DNA of 50,236 bases, taken from NCBI RefSeq assembly GCF_022565775.1, contig NZ_JAIUMC010000015.1, positions 1 to 50,236 of the forward strand, in the 5' to 3' direction. Source of the DNA: Natronospirillum sp. GTDB lineage: Bacteria > Pseudomonadota > Gammaproteobacteria > Pseudomonadales > Natronospirillaceae. The position numbers and the translations under genes are program-made. The notes beneath the pieces were generated by a model. It was given only the letters and a program-made list of their open reading frames with translations, made no database searches and was not told the origin of the DNA. Numbering within the stretch: the first letter of the stretch is position 1; each line of letters opens with the position of its first letter. This document shows, one piece after another, positions 8,390-17,326 of the stretch.

Positions 8390-8776
8390 TCAGGTGTCGG
8401 CGCAGTGATCGATGTAAGAGTCTGCATCCATCAGGTCATCGAGCTCGCCGGTATCTGTAACGCGCATGCGATAGAACCAGCCATCCTCGAATGGATCGCT
8501 GTTCACCAGCTCAGGCGCCTCTTCCAGCGCCTCGTTGATGGCCAGAATGGTTCCGGTCGCCGGGGCATAGATATCGGAAGCGGACTTCACCGACTCGACC
8601 ACGGCGATGCTGTCGCCTGCGGTCACTGCTGCGTCGACCTCCGGCAGTTCGACAAACACCACATCACCCAGCTGTTCCTGGGCAAAGTCGGTGATGCCGA
8701 CCGTAATGACATCCCCGTCAACAAGTATCCACTCATGGGTGGGGGTATAACGCAGATCTCCTGGCGTATTGCTCAT
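8390..8776 (-). CDS. gcvH: Glycine cleavage system H protein
   Basis: Lipoyl carrier protein of 128 residues that shuttles the aminomethyl group between the P and T proteins of the glycine cleavage system. The lipoylation site is K64 in the motif [26 protein letters not shown] at the N terminus and [19 protein letters not shown] are the family's conserved opening. The ATG at 8776 is preceded by GAGGAG. No gcvT or gcvP is nearby, so in this genome H is separated from its partners, at least in this window. Just past the stop codon is a short inverted repeat, CACCTG (8361-8366) and CAGGTG (8371-8376), without a T-tract. Confidence 0.95.
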   Translation of the reverse strand: MSNTPGDLRYTPTHEWILVDGDVITVGITDFAQEQLGDVVFVELPEVDAAVTAGDSIAVVESVKSASDIYAPATGTILAINEALEEAPELVNSDPFEDGWFYRMRVTDTGELDDLMDADSYIDHCADT

Positions 8777-8824
8777 GCGCTGCTCTCCTCTGTGCGTGCA
8801 ACAGGTGCGTAACAGTCCAACTGA

Positions 8825-9352
8825 TTACCCATTATAGGCCTTGGCACTGGCCATCACAGCCTCGCGAGCCGCATCGGCACCACGCCAGCCATCGACCTTG
8901 ACCCATTTGCCTTTTTCCAGCGTTTTGTAGTTTTCAAAGAAGTGCTTGATCTGCTCAATGAGCAGCGGTGGCAGATCTTCAATATCCTCTACGTGGTCGT
9001 ACAGGCTGGTCAGCTTGCGATGTGGTACAGCGACCAGCTTGGCGTCCGAACCGGCTTCGTCGGTCATGTCCAGAATGCCCACCGGGCGAGCCCGTATCAC
9101 CGAGCCGGGCGCCACCGGATAAGGCGTCACCACAAGCACATCCAGCGCATCACCATCCGGTGCCAGGGTCTGCGGGATATAACCGTAATTGGCAGGGTAG
9201 AACATGGGAGTGGCCATGAACCGGTCGACCATCAGCGCGTCAAAATCCTTGTCGATCTCGTACTTGATGGGATCGGCATTGGCGGGAATTTCGATGGCGA
9301 CAAAAAAGTCGTCGGGCAGATTCTTGCCTGCCGGAATGCTGTTGTAACTCAT
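8825..9352 (-). CDS. ppa: Inorganic pyrophosphatase
   Basis: Soluble family I pyrophosphatase (175 residues, E. coli 176) that hydrolyses pyrophosphate and so pulls biosynthetic reactions forward. Conserved motifs are [17 protein letters not shown], the metal-binding DGDALDVLV loop (family signature D-x-D-P/A-x-D-V), and [18 protein letters not shown]. The frame is open further upstream, but the start is placed at 9352 because MSYNSIPAG begins where the family begins and GGAGG lies about 8 bases before it. It is on the same strand as aroA, 56 bases downstream of it, and may be read through from there. Confidence 0.95.
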   Translation of the reverse strand: MSYNSIPAGKNLPDDFFVAIEIPANADPIKYEIDKDFDALMVDRFMATPMFYPANYGYIPQTLAPDGDALDVLVVTPYPVAPGSVIRARPVGILDMTDEAGSDAKLVAVPHRKLTSLYDHVEDIEDLPPLLIEQIKHFFENYKTLEKGKWVKVDGWRGADAAREAVMASAKAYNG

Positions 9353-9408
9353 GCTGTTGTCCTCCAGATGTTGATGAAACTGTGTGCCTGAACTTTGCGC
9401 CAGGCCAC

Positions 9409-10689
9409 TCAGGCTGTCAAAGCCCGGAATCGGTCGAAATAGTCGGGAAACGTCTTGGCCGTGCAGTTCGGGTCCAGAATGGTGACAGGTGCATTGCCAA
9501 ATGCTGCCAGTGAGAAGCACATGGCGATTCGGTGATCGTCATAGGTTTCTATGTCTGCCGGGTGGAGCGCTCCGGCCGGGGTAACCGAAATCCAGTCTTC
9601 ACCCTCTTCGACGACGGCGCCCAATTTGCGCAGTTCCGTGGCCATGGCGCTCAGGCGGTCGGTTTCCTTGACCCGCCAGTTGTAGATATTGCGGATAACG
9701 GTCGGGCCCTCGGCAAACAGAGCCGTGGTGGCAATGGTCATGGCGGCATCTGGAATGTGGTTGAGGTCCACATCCACGCCTTTCAACGTGCCGCGCTCCA
9801 CCTCTATCCAGGTATCGCTCCAGGTGACCCGAGCCCCCATCTGCTCCAGAACTTCGGCAAAGCGCACATCGCCCTGCACGGATGCCGTACCGGTACCATG
9901 CACCCGCACGCGCCCGCCGGCTATGGCGGCTGCGGCGAGAAAATAGGAGGCAGAAGAGGCATCCCCTTCCACCATGATCGAGCCGGGTGACTGATAGCGT
10001 TGATTGCCTTTCACGTGAAAGGCCTGGTAGCTCTGATTGTCGACCTCGACGCCGAACCGGCGCATTACATCGAGTGTGATGTCGATATAGGGCCTGGACA
10101 CCAATTCACCCTCGACCTCGATGGTCAGATCTCCGTCGGCCAGCGGCGCCGCCATCAGCAGCGCGGTCAGAAACTGGCTGGAGATATTGCCGCGAATGCT
10201 GACTCTGCCGCCCTTCAGTCCGCTGCCCCTGATACACAGAGGCGGGTAGCCTTCAGTACCCAGGTAGTCGATATCGGCACCCAGAGGTCGCAAGGCGTCG
10301 ACCAGATCACCAATAGGTCGTTCATACATGCGCGGCACACCTTCCAGTGTGAACTCACCGTCGCCCAGACAAAGGGCCGCCGCCAACGGGCGCATTGCGG
10401 TGCCGGCGTTGCCAAGAAACAGGGTCACCGGGTTGGCAGCACTGAGTGGCCCCCCGTTGCCCTCGACGCGACACCGAGAGCGATCGGCATTGACGTCGAT
10501 TCGCACGCCAAGCGCAGTCAGCGCTTCCAGCATGCGGTCAGTGTCATCACTGTGCAACAGATTGGTAATCTCGGTGGTGCCTTCGGCCAGAGCTGCCAGC
10601 AAAAGGATTCGATTGGACAGACTTTTCGAGCCTGGAATGGTGACTTCACCGTCAATTGAAGACAGTGGTTGCAGGGTAAGGCGTTCCAT
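9409..10689 (-). CDS. aroA: 3-phosphoshikimate 1-carboxyvinyltransferase (EPSP synthase)
   Basis: Sixth step of the shikimate pathway, joining phosphoenolpyruvate to shikimate 3-phosphate. 426 residues, normal for the class I bacterial enzyme. Signatures seen are GSKSLSNR (about residues 21-28), [13 protein letters not shown] (about 90-102, containing the phosphoenolpyruvate-site Gly and Arg), ASSASYF and the C-terminal [10 protein letters not shown] with DDHRIAMCF. The GNAGTAMRP form carries glycine and alanine at the positions typical of class I enzymes. It is followed by ppa on the same strand, and a good candidate promoter sits just upstream. Confidence 0.96.
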   Translation of the reverse strand: MERLTLQPLSSIDGEVTIPGSKSLSNRILLLAALAEGTTEITNLLHSDDTDRMLEALTALGVRIDVNADRSRCRVEGNGGPLSAANPVTLFLGNAGTAMRPLAAALCLGDGEFTLEGVPRMYERPIGDLVDALRPLGADIDYLGTEGYPPLCIRGSGLKGGRVSIRGNISSQFLTALLMAAPLADGDLTIEVEGELVSRPYIDITLDVMRRFGVEVDNQSYQAFHVKGNQRYQSPGSIMVEGDASSASYFLAAAAIAGGRVRVHGTGTASVQGDVRFAEVLEQMGARVTWSDTWIEVERGTLKGVDVDLNHIPDAAMTIATTALFAEGPTVIRNIYNWRVKETDRLSAMATELRKLGAVVEEGEDWISVTPAGALHPADIETYDDHRIAMCFSLAAFGNAPVTILDPNCTAKTFPDYFDRFRALTA

Positions 10690-10732
10690 GAATAGCAGTC
10701 GGCTTGTGCTGTGTGAGTAATCAGGTCGGGCT

Positions 10733-10760
10733 ATTGTAGCGGCCTGACCGAGGGAAGCAA
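10733..10760 (-). promoter_or_regulatory. Candidate aroA promoter
   Basis: On the minus strand TTGCTT (10760-10755), a 16-base spacer and TACAAT (10738-10733) form a sigma-70-like promoter about 45 bases before the aroA ATG. The spacer also contains part of an imperfect inverted repeat that could fold at the 3' end of the upstream stress-protein transcript. Confidence 0.5.
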
Positions 10761-11675
10761 TCAGCTTCCAGATTGGTCTGTCTTGATCACCAGAACATCA
10801 CAGCTGATGCGGTCGAGAATTTTTTCTGCCGTATGCCCGATCAACCAGCGATTGATGCCTTCCCGGGTCTGGGCACCCAAGATGACCACGTGGCTGCCGG
10901 TCTGGCTGACCAGCTCGGGAATGGTGGAGGAGGGCGTGCCGGCTTCAAGCCGACCCATGGTGCGCGGAAGGCCTGTTTCGTCCAGCAGGGCATCCAGTGC
11001 CTCCTGATGCTGATCGGCCAGCGCTTCCGTAATCGGGGTGGTATCAGGTACGGGGGGGTCCATATACACGATGAAAGGCGTCGGGTCATAGACGTTGAGC
11101 ACTTCCAGTTCAGTGGACAGCGCATCCTGCCAAACCCTGGATTGCAGCAGTATGGCCTTGTCCAGCATGCGCGGAGCCGACCCCTGTTCTATCGGATCGA
11201 CGCAGGCTGTCAGGCGCATGCCCTTCTCTGGCCAGGGAGCGTCCTTGACCAGCAGCACCGGCAACCGGCTGCAGCGCATCAGATCCCAATCCGTGGAACT
11301 GAAAAAGGTGCGCTGAACCACATTCTGGTGATGCGTGCCTTTCAGGATGAGGTCGAATGTCTGTTCGCTGACCACCCTCTCAATCGCCGTCCAGGCATGC
11401 TTGCACCAGGCGACCCGGGTGCTGACGTCCAGCCCGCGCTCGCGCAGGGAATGCGCAAAGGACTCGAGTTTGGCTTCCTGTTCGCGCAGAAAGCCAGCCT
11501 GCTGGCTTTCTGCCTTGCTGCTGTCGTCCCCGGACAGGCTGCGTGCCAGTGCCGCATTGAACACCACCGAAAACAATACCAGTGGAGCCTGCCAGCGGCG
11601 CGCCAGGTATTCGGCCTTGTGCACCACGGGCAGGTTGTCTTCGGAAGGATCCAGATAAACTAGGATGGGGTTCAT
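10761..11675 (-). CDS. Tandem universal stress protein (UspE-like)
   Basis: 304 residues made of two UspA-type domains in series, the architecture and approximate length of E. coli UspE (316 residues). The N-terminal domain begins [12 protein letters not shown]. The C-terminal domain ends with the ATP-binding signature G-x2-G-x9-G-(S/T), seen as [18 protein letters not shown] near residue 280. The first domain has [21 protein letters not shown], a degenerate version, so nucleotide binding is more likely in the second. Usp proteins are cytoplasmic and help survival in stasis or stress. It is monocistronic by position; the specific role here is not known. Confidence 0.85.
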   Translation of the reverse strand: MNPILVYLDPSEDNLPVVHKAEYLARRWQAPLVLFSVVFNAALARSLSGDDSSKAESQQAGFLREQEAKLESFAHSLRERGLDVSTRVAWCKHAWTAIERVVSEQTFDLILKGTHHQNVVQRTFFSSTDWDLMRCSRLPVLLVKDAPWPEKGMRLTACVDPIEQGSAPRMLDKAILLQSRVWQDALSTELEVLNVYDPTPFIVYMDPPVPDTTPITEALADQHQEALDALLDETGLPRTMGRLEAGTPSSTIPELVSQTGSHVVILGAQTREGINRWLIGHTAEKILDRISCDVLVIKTDQSGS

Positions 11676-11744
11676 GGCACCGGCTCCTGCTTGTAATAGT
11701 TATTACTCAGCATAGCGCGTAAACCGGTGGCTGTGGACCCCGGT

Positions 11745-12308
11745 TCAATCAATATAGTCGAAAATCGACACGACGCGCTGCACGCCGTCCACCGCGGCGG
11801 CGTTCTGCTCGGCAATCTGACCCTGTTCACGCGTGACCAGTCCCATCAGGTAGACCGTGCCTTCCTGAGTGGTAATGACCACACGGCGTGAGGGGAAATC
11901 CGCCGTCAGGGTCAGACGCCCCTTGACCCGGACACTGATCCACTGATCCGTGGAGCGCATTTCGGCCGTTGGACGGCTGCCGACCCTCAGTTCATTGTGC
12001 AGCAGGCGGGCCCGACGGAACTGACGCACGACCTCAGTAGCCTCGTCAATCATGCTCTGGGCCGGAACTCGCCCGGTGATCAGGATGCGGGCGTTATGAG
12101 ATACCACCTTGATCCGCGCGTCGGAGAACCGTTCGTCTGCATCGACCAGGCGCTCGCGGATTCGCAGCTCCAGGTCACTGTCATCAATGGCAGCGCCTAC
12201 CGACAGACTGGAATCGTCACCGCGCTGGCCTTCACTGCCGCCAAAGAGTGAACAGCCTGCTGTCAGCAACAGCAGAGCAAGACCAATTGGCAGTAACAGA
12301 ACTCTCAC
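11745..12308 (-). CDS. dolP: BON-domain outer-membrane lipoprotein DolP (YraP)
   Basis: A 187-residue lipoprotein. The signal peptide ends in a lipobox, LLLLTAGC, so the mature protein is acylated on the cysteine at residue 19. Two BON domains follow, recognisable by the repeating pattern D-x-x-L-x-x-R-I-R-x-x-L followed by V-x-x-x-x-R-x-L-I-T-G-R-V, and by TTQEGTVYLMGLVTREQ in the second copy. In E. coli DolP binds anionic lipids at division sites and supports outer-membrane integrity. It overlaps diaA by ATGA and closes the lpoA-yraN-diaA-dolP operon, the same gene order as in E. coli. Confidence 0.9.
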   Translation of the reverse strand: MRVLLLPIGLALLLLTAGCSLFGGSEGQRGDDSSLSVGAAIDDSDLELRIRERLVDADERFSDARIKVVSHNARILITGRVPAQSMIDEATEVVRQFRRARLLHNELRVGSRPTAEMRSTDQWISVRVKGRLTLTADFPSRRVVITTQEGTVYLMGLVTREQGQIAEQNAAAVDGVQRVVSIFDYID

Positions 12309-12907
12309 GATGACACGTCCTCCGAACCAAAAATGCTGCGATCAACCAGCTCACACAAGCGATGGACCAGCATGGTATGAGCCTCCACGGCGCTTGAACC
12401 ACTGCCTGGAGTAGCAATCTCCAGATCTTCCGGCGTCAGCAGTGAAACGACATCCTCGCCAATCCGGCAGGAAAACGCCAGCACCCTCAGACCTCGATTG
12501 TGCGCCGCCTGGATGGCCTGAACCAGACTTCCGGCCCGTGTACCATGATTGAACACGACCAGCAGATCCTGTGATTGTGCCAAAGCCTGGATGGGCTTGG
12601 CGAAAATATCATTGATACTGGATTCTACGCCAATCTGGGAAATCAAAGCGGAATTATTGCTCAGATTGATCGCGGGCAGTGCGGGCCGATCCAGATCATA
12701 GCGATGCAGCAGGTAGCTGCACAGCAACTGGGCTGTCGCCGCACTTGGACCACTGCCGCAGACCAGCACCTTGCCTTCATTGAGAAAGGTATCGCACAGC
12801 AGTCGATTGGCCACCAGCATCCGCTGCAGGCTCTGGTCAGCCGTTTCCTGCAGGTGTTCAATGGTGTCTACCGTGCGCTGGGTCAGCAGGGCCAGATCAT
12901 CCTGCAT
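12305..12907 (-). CDS. diaA: SIS-domain DnaA-associated protein DiaA
   Basis: 200-residue cytoplasmic SIS-domain protein of the GmhA/DiaA group. In E. coli DiaA is a tetramer that binds DnaA and promotes its assembly on oriC. Signature parts are GKVLVCGSGPSAATAQLLCSYL near residues 45-65 and SQDLLVVFNHGTRAGSLVQAIQAA near 112-135. Sequence alone does not separate DiaA from phosphoheptose isomerase. The position between yraN and dolP is what favours DiaA. The start overlaps the yraN stop codon as TGATG, and the end overlaps dolP as ATGA. Confidence 0.85.
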   Translation of the reverse strand: MQDDLALLTQRTVDTIEHLQETADQSLQRMLVANRLLCDTFLNEGKVLVCGSGPSAATAQLLCSYLLHRYDLDRPALPAINLSNNSALISQIGVESSINDIFAKPIQALAQSQDLLVVFNHGTRAGSLVQAIQAAHNRGLRVLAFSCRIGEDVVSLLTPEDLEIATPGSGSSAVEAHTMLVHRLCELVDRSIFGSEDVSS

Positions 12908-13248
12908 CAGAATGCGTTCCTTATCCAGGTGATTTCATCAGTGCCCAGATTAACCTCCACCACATCGAAGCGGCAAGGCTGCTGACTGGCCTGCTGACGC
13001 TGCAGGTAGCCCTCAGCTGTTCGGCGCAACTTGAGTTGCTTGCTTCGGGTAACAGCGGCGAGTCCACCGCCAAACGTCTGGCTGCGCCTAGCCTTGACCT
13101 CCACAAAGACCCAGGCCGGGCCTTCGCGCATGACCAGGTCCAGTTCACCCATGCGCATCCGAACCTGCTGCGCCACCAGTCGCATGCCCTGCGTCTCCAG
13201 GTACCGTGCGGCTCGCGTCTCTGCAGCCGTGCCTACAGCCTGATTCAT
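12907..13248 (-). CDS. yraN: UPF0102 family protein YraN
   Basis: 113 residues with the endonuclease-like fold expected of the UPF0102 family, of unestablished function. Conserved features are the N-terminal G-x-x-A-E-x-x-A-x-x-Y-L pattern (GTAAETRAARYLETQG), RMGELDLVMRE (the E-x-D of a restriction-type active site), and VFVEVKARRSQTFGG with its E-x-K. The frame stays open upstream into lpoA. The start at 13248 is chosen because it matches the family's beginning and gives an ATGA overlap with the lpoA stop. It overlaps diaA by one base. Confidence 0.9.
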   Translation of the reverse strand: MNQAVGTAAETRAARYLETQGMRLVAQQVRMRMGELDLVMREGPAWVFVEVKARRSQTFGGGLAAVTRSKQLKLRRTAEGYLQRQQASQQPCRFDVVEVNLGTDEITWIRNAF

Positions 13249-15185
13249 TGCAGTACCGGTTCTGAATGCAGCGCTTCGTCGCTCAGTGCCGGCGTATTGC
13301 CGGGCAGGGGTGCGAGACGGCCGTTGATGAACTCGGCCCACATAAGTTCGCGCTCGATCTGGCCGTGCTCATTAAGGCGCAGCACGCCGGTGTGTCCTCG
13401 GTAGCGAGCCTGTGGGTCGCTGTCCAGATAGGCCAGTTGCGGTACCAGATGCCAGGCATCCAGTCCCATCGCATAAAGACGGGCATGGGTGTCATACTGG
13501 TCCATGCCCAGCGCCTCCAGTTCAGCCTGCACGGCTGAGTTCTCGAGCCGCCAGGGTATTTCCACCACGTGGATACCGGTCAGATCCTGATCTCGGCCAC
13601 TTTTGGTGGTAGAGACAATCGAAGAGGTCGCGAGTATCGGGATATCTTCGGCGTACTGGAAGTCCAGCAGCGGACGAAGCTGTCGGGCCTGGTCGGGCTC
13701 TACTGCCATGAAGATGAAATCCAGATCCTTGCGTCGACGCGGCTCGGACTCTACCGACGTGCCCACGACAGCGCGGATATTGGTCGCCCGCTGTTCACTC
13801 TGGTTGATATCCAGCAAGGAGCGCACCTGAGCCAGGTAACGCCGACCATCATCCTGTGCCGGAATGGCCTCGGTGCGCACCAGTTCACCGCCAAGCAGAG
13901 TCCATTCGTCGCGGAAGGCTTCGGCTACCCGATCACCCCAACTGCCGGTGGGTCGAATCGCCGCGGCAACACGATGGCCGTTCTGCCAGGCGTGGCGTGC
14001 CACCTGGCGGGCTTCATCTTCTGGCGCCAGGGCAAACTGGGTGACTCGATCATTGCTGATCACCGAGCGTTCGGTGCGGTTCAGGGCAAGCACGGAAATC
14101 GGCAGGTCATCAACCGACTCCACTCGAATGACCTGATCGCGCCCCAGCGGGCCGATCACGAAGTCTGCACCAGCCTCCACAGCCTCAATCAGGATCTGTC
14201 TGATATCGCCCCCGTTTTCATCATAGAAGGCCAGTTCGGGCACATCCTGCCCCTGGTTCAGAGCCGTGAAGTAGCCGGCAAGAAAACCGTCCGCCACAGC
14301 CTGCCCCGGACCACTGAGGGAGCCTTCTGTCGGCAGAATCAAGGCAATCTGTTCCGGCTGGCTGCTGACGCTCTCGGTCAGCCGCGCCAGGCTTTCCGGT
14401 AGATTGCGGGCGGCCGGATGGTTGGGGTTGGCCTCCTGCCAGACTTCGATCTGGCCCACCAGGCGCATGGGGTTATTGCGATGCTGCTGGTAGAGTTCGG
14501 CCAATTCGAGCCAGGCCGTATAGTCCGGTGCCGCCTGGACGCCTGCCAGCGCAGACAGGGCCTCGGGTTCGGCCTGCTGCAGGTCCATCCAGATGGCCTG
14601 GACATTGCTGTCCTGCTGCTCTTCGTTCAACAGCGGGTGAATGAAGATACGCTCCCGGGCCGCGGCAATCGGGCTGCCGGTCAGAGAGTAATTCTGGGCC
14701 CGCAGCAGACTCAGCTCAATCTGCTGGGGCAATGTCAGACGATCAAACAGGTGCACCTGGTCTCCGGTCAGCCAGGCCAGCGAGCCCTGGGGGTTAAACA
14801 GCGACTGCTCCATTTTTGCCGACAAAAGCACAAAGTCGCGTTGCTTGGCTTCCGGCAGCTGATCGAATTCGAGCAGGCTGAGCAGGCGCTGGGTGTTTTC
14901 CGGTTCGCCGCGCAGGTAGAAGATCTTGGCCAGTTCGAGCGTATAGCCCTCAGTGGTTTCCGGATCCCGATTCAGCCTGATCAGCGACGACTCGCGCAGA
15001 TCTGCGGGTAACTCATCAGCCAGCTCGTCGATGGGGCGATCAGTGTCGATGGACAGATCACCCAGCCCTTCTGGCGCTGTGCGCTCATCCGCGGTATCGT
15101 CCGGTTCATCTGATACCGGTGGCGTGCTGCAGGCTGCCAGAACAAGCAGCGTCATCAGGGCCACCAGACGCAGCGACATGGTCAT
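13245..15185 (-). CDS. lpoA: Penicillin-binding protein activator LpoA (LppC/YraM)
   Basis: A 646-residue outer-membrane lipoprotein. In E. coli LpoA crosses the periplasm to stimulate PBP1A. The signal peptide ends in the lipobox LLVLAAC. An N-terminal helical repeat region (about residues 60-260, TPR-like, rich in Leu, Gln and Glu) is followed by a periplasmic binding-protein-like domain beginning IALILPTEGSLSGPGQAVADGFLAGYF. FVIGPLGRDQV and DFIFMAVEPDQARQLRPLL lie inside it. The start at 15185 is preferred because the family begins at the lipoprotein signal; a second ATG two codons on is possible. First gene of its operon and divergent from rsmI, 38 bases away. Confidence 0.92.
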   Translation of the reverse strand: MTMSLRLVALMTLLVLAACSTPPVSDEPDDTADERTAPEGLGDLSIDTDRPIDELADELPADLRESSLIRLNRDPETTEGYTLELAKIFYLRGEPENTQRLLSLLEFDQLPEAKQRDFVLLSAKMEQSLFNPQGSLAWLTGDQVHLFDRLTLPQQIELSLLRAQNYSLTGSPIAAARERIFIHPLLNEEQQDSNVQAIWMDLQQAEPEALSALAGVQAAPDYTAWLELAELYQQHRNNPMRLVGQIEVWQEANPNHPAARNLPESLARLTESVSSQPEQIALILPTEGSLSGPGQAVADGFLAGYFTALNQGQDVPELAFYDENGGDIRQILIEAVEAGADFVIGPLGRDQVIRVESVDDLPISVLALNRTERSVISNDRVTQFALAPEDEARQVARHAWQNGHRVAAAIRPTGSWGDRVAEAFRDEWTLLGGELVRTEAIPAQDDGRRYLAQVRSLLDINQSEQRATNIRAVVGTSVESEPRRRKDLDFIFMAVEPDQARQLRPLLDFQYAEDIPILATSSIVSTTKSGRDQDLTGIHVVEIPWRLENSAVQAELEALGMDQYDTHARLYAMGLDAWHLVPQLAYLDSDPQARYRGHTGVLRLNEHGQIERELMWAEFINGRLAPLPGNTPALSDEALHSEPVLQ

Positions 15186-15223
15186 GACGGAATTCCTATA
15201 TTCACCAAGCAGGTCAATTGTAT

Positions 15224-16105
15224 ATGCCTGAGGCATCCTCCCAACGCCCTGTACCCGCGCTTTACACAGGCGCCCTGTACGTCGTGGCGACACCCATTGG
15301 TCATCTGGGCGACATCAGCCACCGGGCGCTTGCGGTGTTGCAGGGTGCGTCGCGTATTCTCGCTGAGGATACCCGGCACAGTCAGAAACTGTTGCAACAT
15401 TATGGCATTGATCGCCCCCTGGTGTCTTTGCATGAGCACAATGAACGACAACGCATTGACCGGATCACGGAATGGCTTGCTGCGGGTGAAACACTGGCCC
15501 TGATCAGTGATGCCGGTACGCCCCTTATTTCCGACCCCGGTTATCCGCTGGTGGCGGCACTGGTTGAAAGTGGCCATCGGGTCGTCCCGGTGCCCGGTGC
15601 CAACGCTGCTGTTGCAGCGTTGAGTGTTGCCGGGCTGCCGACGGATCGCTTCCAGTTCTGCGGGTTTGCACCGGTCAAGGCCGGGGCCAGACGGACCTTT
15701 CTGGAGCGCTTACTGGCCTATACCGGCACCTCCGTTATTTATGAGGCTCCGCGGCGTATTATCGATACGCTGGCGCTGCTCGCCGAACTGGCCCCGCAGC
15801 GCCCGCTGGTGCTGGCGCGCGAACTGACCAAGCAATTTGAAACCGTGTTGCGGGGCAGTGCCCAGTCAGTGTTGCAGCAGGTACAGGCGGATTCGGACCA
15901 ATGCCGCGGTGAGATGGTGCTGCTCATTGGTGGCGCCGAGCCACAGGACCAGCCCAGTGACCGCGTCGACCCTGATGATCTGCTGTTGACGCTGGCCGGG
16001 CTGCTGCCGCCCAAACAGGCTGCCGGAGAAGCGGCGCGGCTGCTCGGGGTGAGCAAGAACCTGCTCTATCAGCGCCTGCTGGCGCTGCGCGACGATACAC
16101 GGTGA
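15224..16105 (+). CDS. rsmI: 16S rRNA 2'-O-ribose C1402 methyltransferase RsmI
   Basis: 293-residue tetrapyrrole-methylase-fold enzyme that uses S-adenosylmethionine to 2'-O-methylate C1402 of 16S rRNA. Motifs are LYVVATPIGHLGDISHRAL, LAEDTRHSQKLLQHY, ISDAGTPLISDPGY and VPGANAAVAALSVAGLPTD, all standard for the family, and a C-terminal helical tail. The ATG at 15224 is chosen; an in-frame TTG six bases earlier is less likely. Divergent from lpoA across a 38-base gap, the same neighbourhood as in E. coli (yraL beside yraM). rnpB follows 49 bases after the stop. Confidence 0.95.
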   Translation: MPEASSQRPVPALYTGALYVVATPIGHLGDISHRALAVLQGASRILAEDTRHSQKLLQHYGIDRPLVSLHEHNERQRIDRITEWLAAGETLALISDAGTPLISDPGYPLVAALVESGHRVVPVPGANAAVAALSVAGLPTDRFQFCGFAPVKAGARRTFLERLLAYTGTSVIYEAPRRIIDTLALLAELAPQRPLVLARELTKQFETVLRGSAQSVLQQVQADSDQCRGEMVLLIGGAEPQDQPSDRVDPDDLLLTLAGLLPPKQAAGEAARLLGVSKNLLYQRLLALRDDTR

Positions 16106-16118
16106 AACACAGTTGTTA

Positions 16119-16147
16119 TTGCCTGGGCGATGGGTTTGCCGTAAGGT
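16119..16147 (+). promoter_or_regulatory. rnpB promoter
   Basis: TTGCCT (16119-16124), a 17-base spacer and TAAGGT (16142-16147) end seven bases before the predicted 5' end of RNase P RNA. Ideal spacing and position make this a strong candidate. Confidence 0.65.
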
Positions 16148-16153
16148 GCGCTC

Positions 16154-16509
<356 letters not shown>

Positions 16510-16592
16510 TCTTGTCCTTTCCGGGCTGCTTATCAGCGGCTCAAAGTTATTCTGTTTGCTTCTTTGGCATGCAATTTTTAGTGTGAAAAAAT

Positions 16593-16617
16593 CTTGAAGT
16601 TAATGCTCAACTTTAAG
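16593..16617. repeat. AT-rich inverted repeat in the rnpB-mraZ gap
   Basis: CTTGAAGTT and AACTTTAAG, separated by seven bases, form nine-base arms with one mismatch. The right arm continues into a second small palindrome, AACTTTAAGTT. The 367-base gap between rnpB and mraZ is otherwise non-coding and unusually AT-rich in its first half. Could be an operator or a transcript hairpin. Confidence 0.35.
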
Positions 16618-16667
16618 TTTACATTGCATGTGACTCACTTTTATCACTTTCATTCAATGTTGCCCTG

Positions 16668-16685
16668 TGTTAGCACTCGCTAACA
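16668..16685. repeat. Perfect inverted repeat upstream of the mra promoter
   Basis: TGTTAGC-ACTC-GCTAACA: seven-base perfect arms around a four-base centre, 57 bases before the -35 of the mra promoter. The form is that of an operator for a dimeric regulator or of a short hairpin. No T-tract follows, so a terminator is unlikely. Confidence 0.4.
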
Positions 16686-16742
16686 GTCCGTAACTCCCTG
16701 TCCCATAAGCATTTTTATTTGAAATGACGCCCTTACACATGG

Positions 16743-16771
16743 TTGCAAATGGTGGGGGTGGTGCCTATAGT
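16743..16771 (+). promoter_or_regulatory. Main dcw-cluster promoter (Pmra)
   Basis: TTGCAA (16743-16748), a 17-base spacer and TATAGT (16766-16771) give a strong sigma-70 promoter. The predicted transcript start near 16778 lies just upstream of the MraZ repeats, about 100 bases before mraZ. It would drive mraZ through the wall and division genes. Confidence 0.7.
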
Positions 16772-16782
16772 GGGCGCAACCT

Positions 16783-16817
16783 GTGGGAGATTGTGGGTTT
16801 TTGTGGCTAATAGTGGT
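16783..16817 (+). promoter_or_regulatory. MraZ operator: four phased GTGGN repeats
   Basis: GTGGG (16783), GTGGG (16793), GTGGC (16803) and GTGGT (16813) repeat with an exact 10-base period (five bases plus five-base spacers). E. coli MraZ binds TGGGN repeats with five-base spacers at its own promoter. The position just downstream of the -10 predicts autorepression of the whole cluster. Confidence 0.8.
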
Positions 16818-16876
16818 GTCATCTCCCTCAACACTGTGAATGGATCAGGATTTTGGAAGCGTCTAAGGCAGGCAAC

Positions 16877-17326
16877 ATGCTGCGCGGTGTACACGCGCTC
16901 AGTATGGACAGCAAAGGCAGAATGGCCATCCCCTCCAGATTTCGGGATGCGATCACTCAGGCCTGCCAAGGTGAGTTGGTACTCACTATTGACACTGAAG
17001 AGCTTTGCCTTCTGCTCTACCCGCTGAACGAGTGGGAAGTCATACAGCAGAAAATCGAGGCATTGCCGAGCTACAACCGAGCCGTAAGACGAATTCAGCG
17101 CCTGCTGATTGGCCATGCGACAGACATCGAGATGGACGGCAATGGCCGCATTCTGGTGCCCGGTCCTCTGCGTGACCATGCGCGGCTGGACAAGAAAGTG
17201 GTGCTGCTCGGCCAGGGCAACAAGTTTGAAGTCTGGGATGAGCAGTACTGGCAGGAGCGTCGTGACGCCTATCTGCAAGACGACGCCATGGATATTCCGG
17301 AAGCCATGCAGGAGTTGTCGCTATGA
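16877..17326 (+). CDS. mraZ: Transcriptional regulator MraZ
   Basis: 149-residue DNA-binding protein with two SpoVT/AbrB-like half domains. [20 protein letters not shown] opens the first; [20 protein letters not shown] followed by RILVPGPLR marks the second, each with the D-x-K/N-G-R signature. In E. coli it forms a ring-shaped oligomer and represses the mra promoter. The start is placed at 16877 because MLRG matches the family start (MFRG in E. coli); the open frame eight codons upstream would add unconserved residues. First gene of the dcw cluster, overlapping rsmH by ATGA, with its operator directly upstream. Confidence 0.96.
   Translation: MLRGVHALSMDSKGRMAIPSRFRDAITQACQGELVLTIDTEELCLLLYPLNEWEVIQQKIEALPSYNRAVRRIQRLLIGHATDIEMDGNGRILVPGPLRDHARLDKKVVLLGQGNKFEVWDEQYWQERRDAYLQDDAMDIPEAMQELSL

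Noticed and set aside
16533..16553. Terminator after rnpB
   Set aside because: The possible stem relies on two G-U pairs and is not followed by a T-tract.
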